This document shows positions 15,302 to 23,515 of a stretch of DNA of 42,214 nucleotides, piece by piece. Below the pieces are notes generated by a model that did not search any database, had not been told where the DNA came from, and saw only the letters and a program-made list of their open reading frames with translations. The stretch comes from Bacteroidales bacterium. GTDB lineage: Bacteria; Bacteroidota; Bacteroidia; Bacteroidales; JAFGHD01. The stretch lies in contig JAFGME010000167.1 in assembly GCA_016927695.1 (NCBI GenBank), positions 1-42,214 on the forward strand. The letters are read 5' to 3'. Each line of letters opens with the position of its first letter. The first letter of the stretch is position 1. Both the position numbers and the translations under genes were made by a program.

Positions 15302-15819
15302 GCGGTGCAATTGGCGCGGCTGATGCATTAAGCAAGGATAAAAGATGGATTGATGGCAGGGGTAAAGTGGCTACCACACGTTATATTACCGGAGATGGTT
15401 CGACAATCGAGTTGGGTGACTATTATAATGAAAAACGGATTGAAGAAATGAGTGCGGTTGGAGGTACCGGGGGATATCCTGACAAATATGAACCCAAACT
15501 GGGGAAGAATTACCTTCGCCGACATTTTGATGGTGATCTTACCGTTGAGCTAGAATGGGATTCAGATGATATCTTTTATTATAGATTGGATGGAGTTGAA
15601 CAGGAGATTCGTCGTGTTGATCAACGTTTAACAATTCCAAGATCGACTCAGACAATTGAATGGGGAGTAAGAAAATTTCCAACACGTGTACCAATATTAT
15701 TAGACCCACAAAATATAAATACAGGTAATGTTTTTGGTGAGTTTGTTTGTATACCACCCACATCAGTAATAATTTCAGGACAATGGAGAGCATGGAGCGG
15801 ATTTTTATTTTGGCGATGA
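15247..15819 (+). CDS. RHS protein C-terminal toxin-like tail (part 2, after frameshift)
   Basis: The frame entered at 15247 continues the RHS protein: FESILYKSFNSAF, TGGIIGGAIGAADAL, then a hydrophilic tail of about 155 residues (GDGSTIELGDYYNEKRIEEM...RRHFDGDLTVELEWDSDDIFYYRLDGVEQEIRR...) ending WRAWSGFLFWR. The first ATG in this frame is at 15367, giving 150 residues if translated alone. Position after an RHS core suggests a polymorphic effector tail, but I recognise no nuclease, deaminase or ADP-ribosyltransferase motif. Base composition is AT-richer than the flanking genes. Whether it is made depends on the frameshift being real. Its last 28 bases overlap the next gene. Confidence 0.6.
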   Translation, partial: FESILYKSFNSAFTGGIIGGAIGAADALSKDKRWIDGRGKVATTRYITGDGSTIELGDYYNEKRIEEMSAVGGTGGYPDKYEPKLGKNYLRRHFDGDLTVELEWDSDDIFYYRLDGVEQEIRRVDQRLTIPRSTQTIEWGVRKFPTRVPILLDPQNINTGNVFGEFVCIPPTSVIISGQWRAWSGFLFWR

Positions 15820-17015
15820 TTTGTTTTCTGTTTTCATCGCATTGCATCGCACAAAACCTGTTAATCAATGGCGACTTTGAAGAAACAGTGCCGAATAATG
15901 GGAATATCAGGATATATGACAAGGTTTTTTATGCACAAAACTGGTTTCAACCTACAGATGGGTCTGTTGATATCTACAGAGACCACGGTATCTGTTCTGA
16001 AAGCAATGTAATGAACATGGAGGGTAGCCTTCGTTTCTGTGTCGATGCATTTTCCGGTAATTATTGTATTGGAATCCGCCCTATAAGTTATGCTGGCTAT
16101 ATGGAACATATAACCGGGAAACTGATTGAACCTCTTGTGGCGGGTAAGAAGTATAAAGTATCTTTCTATATTAAATATTATAAAAATACATACCTGGCTG
16201 CAAGTAAGGGATTTGGTTTTAAATTCTCCGGTTCAGCCTATCTGTTTGGTTTACCTGATGAAACTGATGAAAAACCCTTGCCCTTCTATCAAAAAATTCT
16301 TATACATGATAAAATATATGCCGATTTTGAGATTGAAGAATATCTGATCGATACAAATTGGAGAGAAGTAAGCGCTATATACGAGGCCAGGGGAGGCGAA
16401 ATGTATATAACTTTTGGGCGGTTTGCATACCACAATGATTACAGGATCATCCGGCAGCTAAACAGGTTTGGGCCATCCAGGCATTACGAGAGAACCAAAA
16501 GGGCCATAGCAAAAAACAGAAGTCTGGTAATTAAGAGTTTTAATGCACCAGGTATTTTAACGAGACCTGAGTCTTTACTGAATTACTATCTTCTTGACAA
16601 TGTTGCTATTGAGGAGATTGTTGCAACAGACACTGCAACTTCTTTGATGCCAGCTGCGGGTATAATGGAAGAATCAAGTGATATCAGCAAGGATATTAAA
16701 AAGGAGTTTCATATTGATCCAGGCTTCTTTGGTGATCTTACTTTCGATCTGGCTCCTGAATTAGCTCCAAAGGAAGCATTTTTTATCGATTATGGGGAAA
16801 AGCACATATTTATTATGATAAATCTTGATAGTACAAATAAGGCGCCGCAGGAATTCAAATACACTTTTATTTATCCTGCCAATAGAATGAAAAGAAAGAC
16901 ATTGTTAATGTATGAAAAAAAACTAACTAATGCTGAAATAGAGGAGTTAACCGGTAAATACAGCTTCGATTTATTAATCAGTGAAAGGTTAAATGGGATT
17001 GTCTATCATAAGTAA
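15792..17015 (+). CDS. Secreted protein with N-terminal jelly-roll-like domain, unknown function
   Basis: 407 residues from the ATG at 15792, chosen because it gives a clean signal peptide (MERIFILAMICFLFSSHCIAQ); ATGs at 15783 and 15747 are possible. The mature N terminus NLLINGDFEE followed by YAQNWFQPTDGSVDIYRDH is the opening of carbohydrate-binding-like jelly rolls in Bacteroidota surface proteins, running to about residue 290 (YYLLDNVAIEEI as the closing strand). The remaining part is unassigned; there is no OmpA domain or T9SS tail. It overlaps the RHS toxin-like tail by 28 bases and shares its AT-rich composition, so it arrived with it or is its partner. An immunity role is only a guess. 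Confidence 0.65.
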   Translation: MERIFILAMICFLFSSHCIAQNLLINGDFEETVPNNGNIRIYDKVFYAQNWFQPTDGSVDIYRDHGICSESNVMNMEGSLRFCVDAFSGNYCIGIRPISYAGYMEHITGKLIEPLVAGKKYKVSFYIKYYKNTYLAASKGFGFKFSGSAYLFGLPDETDEKPLPFYQKILIHDKIYADFEIEEYLIDTNWREVSAIYEARGGEMYITFGRFAYHNDYRIIRQLNRFGPSRHYERTKRAIAKNRSLVIKSFNAPGILTRPESLLNYYLLDNVAIEEIVATDTATSLMPAAGIMEESSDISKDIKKEFHIDPGFFGDLTFDLAPELAPKEAFFIDYGEKHIFIMINLDSTNKAPQEFKYTFIYPANRMKRKTLLMYEKKLTNAEIEELTGKYSFDLLISERLNGIVYHK

Positions 17016-17075
17016 TTGATCAAATGAGACATATTAACACCTTTTTCAAAAAAATTATTAAAAGAAATAATATCT

Positions 17076-17543
17076 ATGAAGAAATCGGCAGTAACGTTAA
17101 CTATTTGTTTAATTGTCATTAATCTTTTCGCCCAAACCCCGTTCCAGATCGCCTTCACCTACGATGAGGCCGGCAACCGCGAAACACGGGAGGTCATTTT
17201 GTTGAAAAGCACAGAGGAGATAACTCCCGCCGATACAATGGAAAACCGGGGTTTGTGGCAGGATGAAAATGCAGGGCCTGCATTCGCGAAGCAGGCCGGG
17301 GAGCACACGATCACCGTCTTTCCCAACCCCACCAAAGGGCAACTGGAGGTGGTGGTATCAGGCGCGGAACCCGGTCCGGCATGGTCGGCAGAAGTGTACG
17401 ACCTGGGCGGCAACCTTTTGCTTAAAAAGGAGGCCCTTTCCGGCACAACGCTCATCGACCTTTCCGGCAGGCAAAAAGGGATGTATATTCTCAAAATCCT
17501 TTTGCCCGGCCACGAGTGTGTTTGGAAGGTGGTGAAAGAGTAA
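17076..17543 (+). CDS. Small secreted protein with T9SS type A sorting domain
   Basis: 155 residues: a signal peptide (LTICLIVINLFAQ), a short segment FQIAFTYDEAGNRETREVIL that resembles a single RHS/YD repeat, a variable spacer, and a C-terminal T9SS sorting domain (ITVFPNPTKGQLEVVV, AEVYDLGGNLLLKKEAL, IDLSGRQKGMYILKILL). T9SS would export it and attach or release it at the cell surface. The passenger between signal and tail is only about 50 residues, so it may be the leftover of a larger protein. It follows the RHS region at 60 bp and is GC-richer than the preceding gene. Confidence 0.8.
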   Translation: MKKSAVTLTICLIVINLFAQTPFQIAFTYDEAGNRETREVILLKSTEEITPADTMENRGLWQDENAGPAFAKQAGEHTITVFPNPTKGQLEVVVSGAEPGPAWSAEVYDLGGNLLLKKEALSGTTLIDLSGRQKGMYILKILLPGHECVWKVVKE

Positions 17544-17602
17544 AAATTTGAAAATGGATGATTTGAGAAATAAAGGCAAACTTCGTAAATCAAAAATCCA
17601 TA

Positions 17603-17637
17603 CCCGCCATTTGTGGGCCGGCGCTTTGGCAGGCGGG
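17603..17637. repeat. GC-rich hairpin between T9SS protein and mgsA
   Basis: CCCGCC (17603-17608) pairs with GGCGGG (17632-17637), with an inner GCCGGC. A second small hairpin, CGGGC / GCCCG, follows at 17682-17700. Neither has a strong T-tract. Confidence 0.4.
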
Positions 17638-17731
17638 GTTGATCGTTGTTCTGAAATCAAAATATTTCAGGTGATGAATGCCGGGCAAAAATCAAGCCCG
17701 CCCGACCAGGTCACGGGAAAACCATATTCAA

Positions 17732-18199
17732 TCAATAGAGGGCAGGACCCAATGAACCCTGCTTCAGCCCGGTATCGAACCGCTGCAGGTACACTGAATA
17801 GTCCTTCATAGCGGGTTCGTATTCATCATTGTTATAGAGAGCCGAGGTGATCATGAAATCGGCTGTCGACCTGTTACATGCGGTCGGGATATTGTACAGC
17901 ACCGTCATACGCAGCAATGCTTTCACATCCACATCATGGGGCTGGTTGGTCATAGGGTCCCAGAAAAAGATCATGTAGTCGATCTTTTTTTCTGCGATCA
18001 TGGCCCCCAACTGCTGATCCCCTCCAAGAGGGCCTGATTTAAGCACGGTCACATCGTCCAGAACTTCGTTGACAAGTTTCCCGGTGGTACCTGTGCAAAA
18101 TGCTTTGCAGGAGTTCAATACTTTGTGGTTGTGTTTCACCCACTCCAGCAGATCTTTCTTCCTGTTGTCGTGGGCAACGAGTGCGATGTTTTTCTTCAT
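17732..18199 (-). CDS. mgsA: Methylglyoxal synthase
   Basis: Converts dihydroxyacetone phosphate to methylglyoxal and phosphate, a bypass of lower glycolysis. 155 residues, standard length. Visible: start IALVAHDNRKKDLLEW with His10-Asp11, phosphate-binding CTGTTG, the catalytic SGPLGGDQQLGAMIAE with Asp61 (counterpart of E. coli Asp71), and FFWDPMTNQPHDVDVKALLR with Asp81, His88 and Asp91. Cytoplasmic. Stands alone on the minus strand, with TAGCTTTG 25 bp upstream. Confidence 0.96.
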   Translation of the reverse strand: MKKNIALVAHDNRKKDLLEWVKHNHKVLNSCKAFCTGTTGKLVNEVLDDVTVLKSGPLGGDQQLGAMIAEKKIDYMIFFWDPMTNQPHDVDVKALLRMTVLYNIPTACNRSTADFMITSALYNNDEYEPAMKDYSVYLQRFDTGLKQGSLGPALY

Positions 18200-18224
18200 A
18201 AGAGTCTCATAATGTTGAGGAGTG

Positions 18225-18232
18225 CAAAGCTA
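18225..18232 (-). promoter_or_regulatory. -7 promoter element of mgsA
   Basis: Minus strand TAGCTTTG, an exact TAnnTTTG match, 25 bp before the mgsA ATG. Confidence 0.5.
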
Positions 18233-18285
18233 AAAAATCCCTGTTTTACGGGCTTAAAAAAATCATAAATAAAGCGGTAAAAAGA

Positions 18286-18314
18286 AGCCCTGCCGGAAGG
18301 CTCCGGGCAGGGCT
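18286..18314 (-). terminator. Strong hairpin upstream of mgsA, terminator- or attenuator-like
   Basis: AGCCCTGCC (18286-18294) pairs with GGCAGGGCT (18306-18314) around a short loop. On the minus strand it is followed by TTCTTTTT, the form of an intrinsic terminator, yet no minus-strand gene ends just upstream. It could end minus-strand read-through or control an mgsA leader started further up. Confidence 0.4.
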
Positions 18315-18434
18315 AAAAAAAAGAATTATAAAACGTTCTGAGGGTAGACAGAAAGCTTATACACTTAGTTGCCTATATTTAAAAATAAATATGTTTTTTG
18401 AACCGGGGCCGATGAAAGGGGTGGAATAATAGCC

Positions 18435-18442
18435 TACTTTTG
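18435..18442 (+). promoter_or_regulatory. -7 promoter element of the SGNH hydrolase gene
   Basis: TACTTTTG, only 8 bp before the ATG at 18451, so the transcript would be nearly leaderless, or translation starts at the second ATG (18454). Confidence 0.45.
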
Positions 18443-18450
18443 CAAAAAAA

Positions 18451-19005
18451 ATGATGCACCGTTCAAGGGTTATTCATGCTTCTGACACAGTATTTTTAGG
18501 CGACAGCCTTACGGAATGGTTTGACCTTGACTCATGGTTTCATTCGAAGAATTTCGTCAATCGCGGCATCAGTGGCGATACCACAGGCGGGATCATCCAC
18601 AGAATAGAAGAGATCATAAGCGCCCGCCCTGCAAGGGTATTTCTGCTTGCCGGAGTGAACGATATTTTTCAGGGGGTTGGCGAAATGGAAATATGCAACA
18701 ACATTGAAGCCATTATCGTGAAATTTAAAACAGCCAGCCCTGAAACCCGGCTGTATATTCAGAGTTTGCTGCCCGTTAACGAAACGGTTTTGCTTGCCGG
18801 AGAAAATATCAACACTGTCATTTACAGCATCAATATAAAATTAAGGTTGATCTGCAGGGAAACCGGAGCTGTTTATATTGACCTTCACCGTGATTTCCTG
18901 AATAAAACCGGTGAGATGGATGCAAGGTTCACTTACGATGGCGTGCATCTTGACAAGGACGGCTACAGGTTGTGGGCAGAGCTTTTGCAGGTTTTTTTGA
19001 TGTAG
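18451..19005 (+). CDS. SGNH/GDSL-family hydrolase
   Basis: 184 residues with all four SGNH blocks: nucleophile Ser19 in VFLGDSLTEWF, Gly in NRGISGDTT, Asn70 in LLAGVNDIF, and Asp163/His166 in TYDGVHLDKDGY. The fold covers lipases, acyl-esterases and platelet-activating factor acetylhydrolase-like enzymes; the sequence pattern is closest to the latter group. No signal peptide, so cytoplasmic. Substrate unknown. Convergent with murA, 19 bp between the stops. Confidence 0.9.
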   Translation: MMHRSRVIHASDTVFLGDSLTEWFDLDSWFHSKNFVNRGISGDTTGGIIHRIEEIISARPARVFLLAGVNDIFQGVGEMEICNNIEAIIVKFKTASPETRLYIQSLLPVNETVLLAGENINTVIYSINIKLRLICRETGAVYIDLHRDFLNKTGEMDARFTYDGVHLDKDGYRLWAELLQVFLM

Positions 19006-19024
19006 TGAAAAGATTTGAACGGGA

Positions 19025-20329
19025 TTACTTCCTTTTGATTTCTGCACCCAACAATCTCAACCTTCCATCTATGTTTTGATATCCCCTGTCAATCTGGTCG
19101 ATGTTGTCGATGATGCTTGTGCCTTCGGCAGAAAGGGCGGCGATGAGCAAAGCAACCCCTGCCCTGATGTCGGGCGATGACATCCTTATTCCCCTGAGCG
19201 GATATTGTCTGTTGAGTCCGATGACTGTGGCCCTGTGTGGGTCGCACAGGATGATCTGAGCGCCCATGTCGATGAGTTTATCTACGAAAAACAAGCGGCT
19301 TTCGAACATTTTCTGATGGATAAGCACACTTCCTCTGGCCTGCACGGCAGTGACGAGGGCGATGCTGATCAGGTCAGGGGTGAAGCCGGGCCAGGGAGCG
19401 TCGGCGATGGTCATGATCGAACCGTCCATAAACGTTTCCACACCGTATGATTCCTGTGCCGGGATGTGCAGGTCATCACCCCGCTCCTCGATCAGGATGC
19501 CGAGCTGTCCGAATGTTTCAGGGATTAAACCGAGGGATGGGATATCCACATTTTTTATGGTGATGTCAGACATGGTCATGGCTGCCATTCCGATAAAGCT
19601 GCCCACCTCGATCATGTCGGGCATCAATGTGTGTTCGGTGCCTGATAAGGCATCTGTGCCGATGATGGTGAGGAGGTTTGATCCGACACCTGTTATCCTG
19701 GCCCCCATGCGGTTGAGCATGCGGCAAAGCTGCAGCAGATAGGGCTCGCAGGCTGCGTTGAAAATGGTGGTGGTTCCCCTTGCCATCACCGCTGCCATAA
19801 TTATATTGGCCGTACCGGTGACAGAGGCTTCATCGAGGAGCATGTAGCAGCCTTTCAGATTGTCGCCTTTCACGCGATAGCATTTTTTATTCGCGTCATA
19901 GTCAAATTCAGCGCCCAGCTTGATCAGTCCGTTGAAGTGTGTGTCGAGACGGCGTCTGCCGATTTTATCCCCTCCCGGCTGAGGGATAAATGCCCTTTTG
20001 AATCTGGAAAGCAATGGCCCCACGATCATCACCGATCCCCTGATACTGGACGCTTTTTCCTTGAACGCCGCAGTGCGCAGATAACCCAGGTCTATCTCAT
20101 CCGCCTGAAAGGTGTATTCCTGCTCCCCTTTTTTTTCTACTTTAACGCCAAGTTCCGTTAAAAGCAGGATGAGTTTGTTGACATCGCTGATGTCGGGCAC
20201 ATTTTTTATGGTGACCACCTCTGCTGTGAGCAGTGTGGCGCAGATGATCTGCAGGGCTTCATTTTTTGCCCCCTGGGGGATGATTTCGCCCTGTAACTTT
20301 TTTCCGCCGGTGATTTCAAATGAAGCCAT
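19025..20329 (-). CDS. murA: UDP-N-acetylglucosamine 1-carboxyvinyltransferase, Asp-type active site
   Basis: First committed step of peptidoglycan synthesis: transfers enolpyruvate from PEP to UDP-GlcNAc in the cytoplasm. 434 residues from the ATG at 20329 (MASFEITGGKKLQGEI, the usual MurA start); the longer frame to 20470 adds an unrelated extension. Lys22 in QGAKNEAL and the RGSVMIVGPLLSRF block are conserved. The active-site loop reads PGGDKIGRRRLDTH, so Asp121 stands where E. coli has Cys115. Asp-type MurAs (Mycobacterium, Chlamydia, Borrelia) are active but not alkylated by fosfomycin. It follows the DUF4290 gene on the same strand. Confidence 0.96.
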   Translation of the reverse strand: MASFEITGGKKLQGEIIPQGAKNEALQIICATLLTAEVVTIKNVPDISDVNKLILLLTELGVKVEKKGEQEYTFQADEIDLGYLRTAAFKEKASSIRGSVMIVGPLLSRFKRAFIPQPGGDKIGRRRLDTHFNGLIKLGAEFDYDANKKCYRVKGDNLKGCYMLLDEASVTGTANIIMAAVMARGTTTIFNAACEPYLLQLCRMLNRMGARITGVGSNLLTIIGTDALSGTEHTLMPDMIEVGSFIGMAAMTMSDITIKNVDIPSLGLIPETFGQLGILIEERGDDLHIPAQESYGVETFMDGSIMTIADAPWPGFTPDLISIALVTAVQARGSVLIHQKMFESRLFFVDKLIDMGAQIILCDPHRATVIGLNRQYPLRGIRMSSPDIRAGVALLIAALSAEGTSIIDNIDQIDRGYQNIDGRLRLLGAEIKRK

Positions 20330-20556
20330 AATCCTTATTTTTATGTAAATATTGATCTGTCGTACTCTTTCAGCCATGTGCCCAGGCAGGACGAAAGTAG
20401 GAAGATAGCATGAATAACAGGGATTAAAGAGGGAGAAAGATACACACATGCGGCATGATTTTTTCAACAAAAGCCGGTTATGTGTTCATGGGATAAATCA
20501 ACCGCCAGCTCAGATGAGAGGCCGGATAAGGAAATCAGGAATAAAAAAGGTGTTGA

Positions 20557-21189
20557 TCAGTTATGATACCTGCCGGGAATTCTTCTTTTTTGATTTTTGG
20601 GTTCGGGTTTTTTCTTCACTTTGTTTTTCTTTTTACCCATCAGCGTATTGGTTGAACTGAGGGTGGTCTCTTCTTTATTGGGCTTGATCCTGCCACCGGC
20701 AAGCAACTCAAGATGCTGAAGGATTAAATCATCTTCAACGGCCTCCCTGTTCCAGTGAAGGAATGACTTTTTCATGTGATTGGCAATTGCCAGTATCAGT
20801 GCATCCTTTTCGGGCCCGTCTTCACGTTCGGACACGGTTTCGATCATTTTCACTATGTTGGCGCCATAATGCCTGAACCGGATATGGTTCGAACCGTATG
20901 AAACCTTTTCAGGTTTTCTGGAAAATATCTTCGGCGAGGGGCAAGGGTAGGGGCTGTCAACGTCTAATTTAAAATCTGATATGATGTGGATATGATCCCA
21001 GAGTTTATGCCTGAAATCGGCAGTGTCTTTTGCATTGGGATTCATCTGTCCCATTATTCTTACGATAACATTGGCAAATTTCGTCCTTGCTTCGCGGTTT
21101 TCGATCTGAACGGCATCCTGTACCATTTTCTGGATGTTTCGTCCGTATTCCCTGATGATCAGTTTTTCACGAGTTGTATTGTATTCCAT
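20557..21189 (-). CDS. DUF4290 family protein
   Basis: 210 residues matching the Bacteroidota DUF4290 pattern: start MEYNTTREKLIIREYGRNIQKM, the FRHKLWDHIHIISDFKLDVDSPYP motif, FRHYGANIVKMI, and a helix with MKKSFLHWNREAVEDDLILQHL. The C-terminal 40 residues are strongly basic (KKKNKVKKKPEPKNQKRR), suggesting nucleic-acid or membrane contact. No signal peptide. Function unknown; it commonly precedes murA in this phylum, as here with a 227-bp gap. Confidence 0.88.
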   Translation of the reverse strand: MEYNTTREKLIIREYGRNIQKMVQDAVQIENREARTKFANVIVRIMGQMNPNAKDTADFRHKLWDHIHIISDFKLDVDSPYPCPSPKIFSRKPEKVSYGSNHIRFRHYGANIVKMIETVSEREDGPEKDALILAIANHMKKSFLHWNREAVEDDLILQHLELLAGGRIKPNKEETTLSSTNTLMGKKKNKVKKKPEPKNQKRRIPGRYHN

Positions 21190-21287
21190 TTCAATATTGT
21201 TTTAATGTTCAGGAAACGCCTTTCAGGAATATCATTGAGAAAGGGATGTTCTGAAAAGAATAACAGCTTTCTGTTTTAAATCGAACG

Positions 21288-21295
21288 CAAAAGTA
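21288..21295 (-). promoter_or_regulatory. -7 promoter element upstream of DUF4290-murA
   Basis: Minus strand TACTTTTG, 98 bp before the DUF4290 ATG, implying a leader of about 90 nt. Confidence 0.4.
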
Positions 21296-21331
21296 TAAAA
21301 TATATTGAATACAAGCGATAAAATTCCGGAA

Positions 21332-22291
21332 TTATCTGAGACCCTGAATATACTCGTTCAGTTCTTCAACGGATGATTCAAAGGAAAATGCACTGTTGAC
21401 CTTATAGTAATTGTTTTTATCCACAGTTTTTAGGTAGGCTGTTTTTGCAAAATCGAGCCGGGTTTGCTCAAAACTGAAAATTTCCATGATTTCCTTCACC
21501 TGGGAGGATGAAAGGCAGTTGCCGTTCAGCATCTGTCGGGCTATCGAAAACTTTGTTTCTTCGAAGGAAGCGGATGAGATGTTTTCTTTCATTTCAGCAA
21601 AACCGGTATGGTTCACTGCTTCAGTGCATTCCGAAGACACCGGCTGGTTTTTTGCCGGTGCGGGTTCTTCATAGGGCACGGGAGGGAGATCCGAACCAAC
21701 ATTGACGTTGCCATAAGTCTGGTTGTCGGTCTGCCTGTCAGTTCTGACATTCATGTTGATGCCGGTATTTATTTCCTGTGCGGGTTCCTGCATATTGATC
21801 TCCATGCTGATGCCGGTTTCACCGGTCTGAACCGAAACACCTGCGGGGATATCATTTCCGGTCGGGGGTGGATTGCCTGTGTTCGCCGGTTCGGGCAGGT
21901 TCTGCTGCGCCGGGATTTCCTGCTGCTGAACAGTGGATGCAGGTTCTCCGGGAAGTTCCCCCCAGCTGCTCGGGCGCAATATCCACTTACCTTTATTGTT
22001 TTTCTTAATGGCCCAGATGGCGGAGATGGGCTTGCCGTCAGGATCCACGCCCTGGATTGTTTTTTCAAGTTCAGGTATCTCAGGGTTTTCAAAAATGATC
22101 TTGACCTGGGCCCAGTCGTTTTGCATTTCGATATTGTCAACCCGGTATTGGGGCTCGGCATTTTTTCTGGAACCATCCATGATCACCCAGAATTTGTGGC
22201 CGTCTTCAGAGAAAAAAGTAGTCTTCGGCCTCTGGGCCTGAAGTGAAATGGCGAAGCCCGCAAACAGGAATAAAGCAAGGATTTTTTTCAT
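21332..22291 (-). CDS. Exported DUF4476 domain protein
   Basis: 319 residues: a signal peptide (to about residue 20, SLQAQ), an N-terminal beta-rich domain with WVIMDGSRKN and VKIIFENPEIPELEKTI, a Pro/Gln/Asn-rich linker (about 115-215), and a C-terminal helical DUF4476 domain (FAEMKENISSASFEETKFSIARQML...SSSQVKEIMEIFSFEQTRLDFAKTAY). DUF4476 is frequent in Bacteroidota exported proteins and has no assigned function. Third gene of an operon of exported proteins, 18 bp after the FlgT-like gene. Confidence 0.83.
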   Translation of the reverse strand: MKKILALFLFAGFAISLQAQRPKTTFFSEDGHKFWVIMDGSRKNAEPQYRVDNIEMQNDWAQVKIIFENPEIPELEKTIQGVDPDGKPISAIWAIKKNNKGKWILRPSSWGELPGEPASTVQQQEIPAQQNLPEPANTGNPPPTGNDIPAGVSVQTGETGISMEINMQEPAQEINTGINMNVRTDRQTDNQTYGNVNVGSDLPPVPYEEPAPAKNQPVSSECTEAVNHTGFAEMKENISSASFEETKFSIARQMLNGNCLSSSQVKEIMEIFSFEQTRLDFAKTAYLKTVDKNNYYKVNSAFSFESSVEELNEYIQGLR

Positions 22292-22309
22292 TTTAACAGA
22301 TTGTTGGGA

Positions 22310-23494
22310 TTAATTTTTATCGATCAGTTTCTTGTTTTCTTCAATTTCAGGTACTACGACGTTTCGTGGGGCAAAGGAAATCTGCCGGCCGTATATCAGC
22401 AGTACGTCGAGTGTTTTTTCTTTAAAACCGGGAATGGCATCGGCATAATCAAGGATATTGAAGGCCACATCGTCGGGGACAGACCGGAAAGTGGCATTGA
22501 GCCGTGTAAAATTATTCAGGCCGGTAATTTCAATCTGCCCTCCGAAATCGGGCGATTCTTTGATGCTGTTGCGCAGGTCCCTGAAATCCCTGAATGTTCC
22601 CACCTGGTAAAACCTTAATTCGTAAGGTGTTCCGTTGTTGATCCAGCTTCCGATATACGAGTTAAATAGGGACATCAGTTTACCGATATCTTTATGGACA
22701 GCCCGGGTGATCCCTGTCGTCAGGTCCGACGCTGAGCCGGGCACCCATTCGCTTTCAAGAACGGCCGTTCCCAATCCCTCTGCGGTGCAATTGTCGAAGG
22801 CTTTGATCTGCATCCTGACGCGCGATGACTTTCTTGTGTCGAAGTTCTCACTTCTTTCTTCGGCCTGGATTTTATCAATCAGGATGATGAACTGGGCGCC
22901 CGACATGATGCCAAGTTTCTGGACAAAGGTCATTTCTGCAGTGTCGGTTTCTTTCATCATCAGGAATGCCTCTTCCCGGAGCCTGTCGAAGCGGCTTTTT
23001 TCAATGTAGCGGTATTGTTTTGAAGCGAGATAATTGTTGACTGCATCCACGGCAAAGTCAAGCTCCTCAGTTTTTTGCCCCGGGCTGTTCCTTTTATCAT
23101 ACATCACCAGGAAGCGCAAGCCTCCGATCTGCCTGGCAAGCAAACCGGCATCAGCTTCCAGCGGAGAGAGGCTCACGGATGCCCTCACTGTGACTTCATA
23201 GCCGTCAGTAATTTTTGTTTCATCAACGATGTCGTATTCAGCCACATAACCTTTCGAATTGGTGGCGATGGCGTCTTTCAATACCATAAAATTTTCCACC
23301 ACGGTCTGGGAAGCCACCGACACCCCTGCCGCCTGCCCCACGGCATTCCTGAGGGCGTCCTGTATGGCGTCTTCCCGGTTGATGCCAAGCCCTTTGGCAT
23401 CAACGACCTTCACCTGTGCGAATGAAGAGGAAGAAAAAACAAGTAAATAAAGTACCAGGGGCACTAATTTTAACATAGAAAAGTTGCTTTGCAT
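22310..23494 (-). CDS. Exported FlgT-N-like protein
   Basis: 394 residues from the ATG at 23494 (MQSNFSMLKLV...); an upstream ATG at 23506 is possible. Signal peptide through SSSSFAQ. The mature start VKVVDAKGLGINREDAIQDALRNAVGQAAGVSV...VENFMVLKDAIATNSKGYVAEYDIVDETKITDGYEVTVRASVSL is the pattern of FlgT N-terminal/LPP20-related domains, which in other bacteria sit in the outer periplasm. Then comes a second alpha/beta domain with LGIMSGAQFIILIDKIQAEE, resembling a CsgG/LpoB-like fold. No flagellar genes are seen here, so the role is likely envelope-related. Second gene of the operon, 9-21 bp after the LPP20-like gene. Confidence 0.72.
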   Translation of the reverse strand: MQSNFSMLKLVPLVLYLLVFSSSSFAQVKVVDAKGLGINREDAIQDALRNAVGQAAGVSVASQTVVENFMVLKDAIATNSKGYVAEYDIVDETKITDGYEVTVRASVSLSPLEADAGLLARQIGGLRFLVMYDKRNSPGQKTEELDFAVDAVNNYLASKQYRYIEKSRFDRLREEAFLMMKETDTAEMTFVQKLGIMSGAQFIILIDKIQAEERSENFDTRKSSRVRMQIKAFDNCTAEGLGTAVLESEWVPGSASDLTTGITRAVHKDIGKLMSLFNSYIGSWINNGTPYELRFYQVGTFRDFRDLRNSIKESPDFGGQIEITGLNNFTRLNATFRSVPDDVAFNILDYADAIPGFKEKTLDVLLIYGRQISFAPRNVVVPEIEENKKLIDKN

Positions 23495-23515
23495 ACCTGA
23501 TTTCATAATATCCGG

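Noticed and set aside
17548-17811. 87-codon plus-strand ORF between the T9SS protein and mgsA
   Set aside because: It crosses GC-rich hairpins and overlaps the 3' end of mgsA on the other strand; no recognisable protein features.
20330-20470. 47-residue N-terminal extension of MurA
   Set aside because: MurA proteins start at the MASFEITGG position; the extension is Cys/aromatic-rich and unlike the family, and lies in the intergenic spacer.
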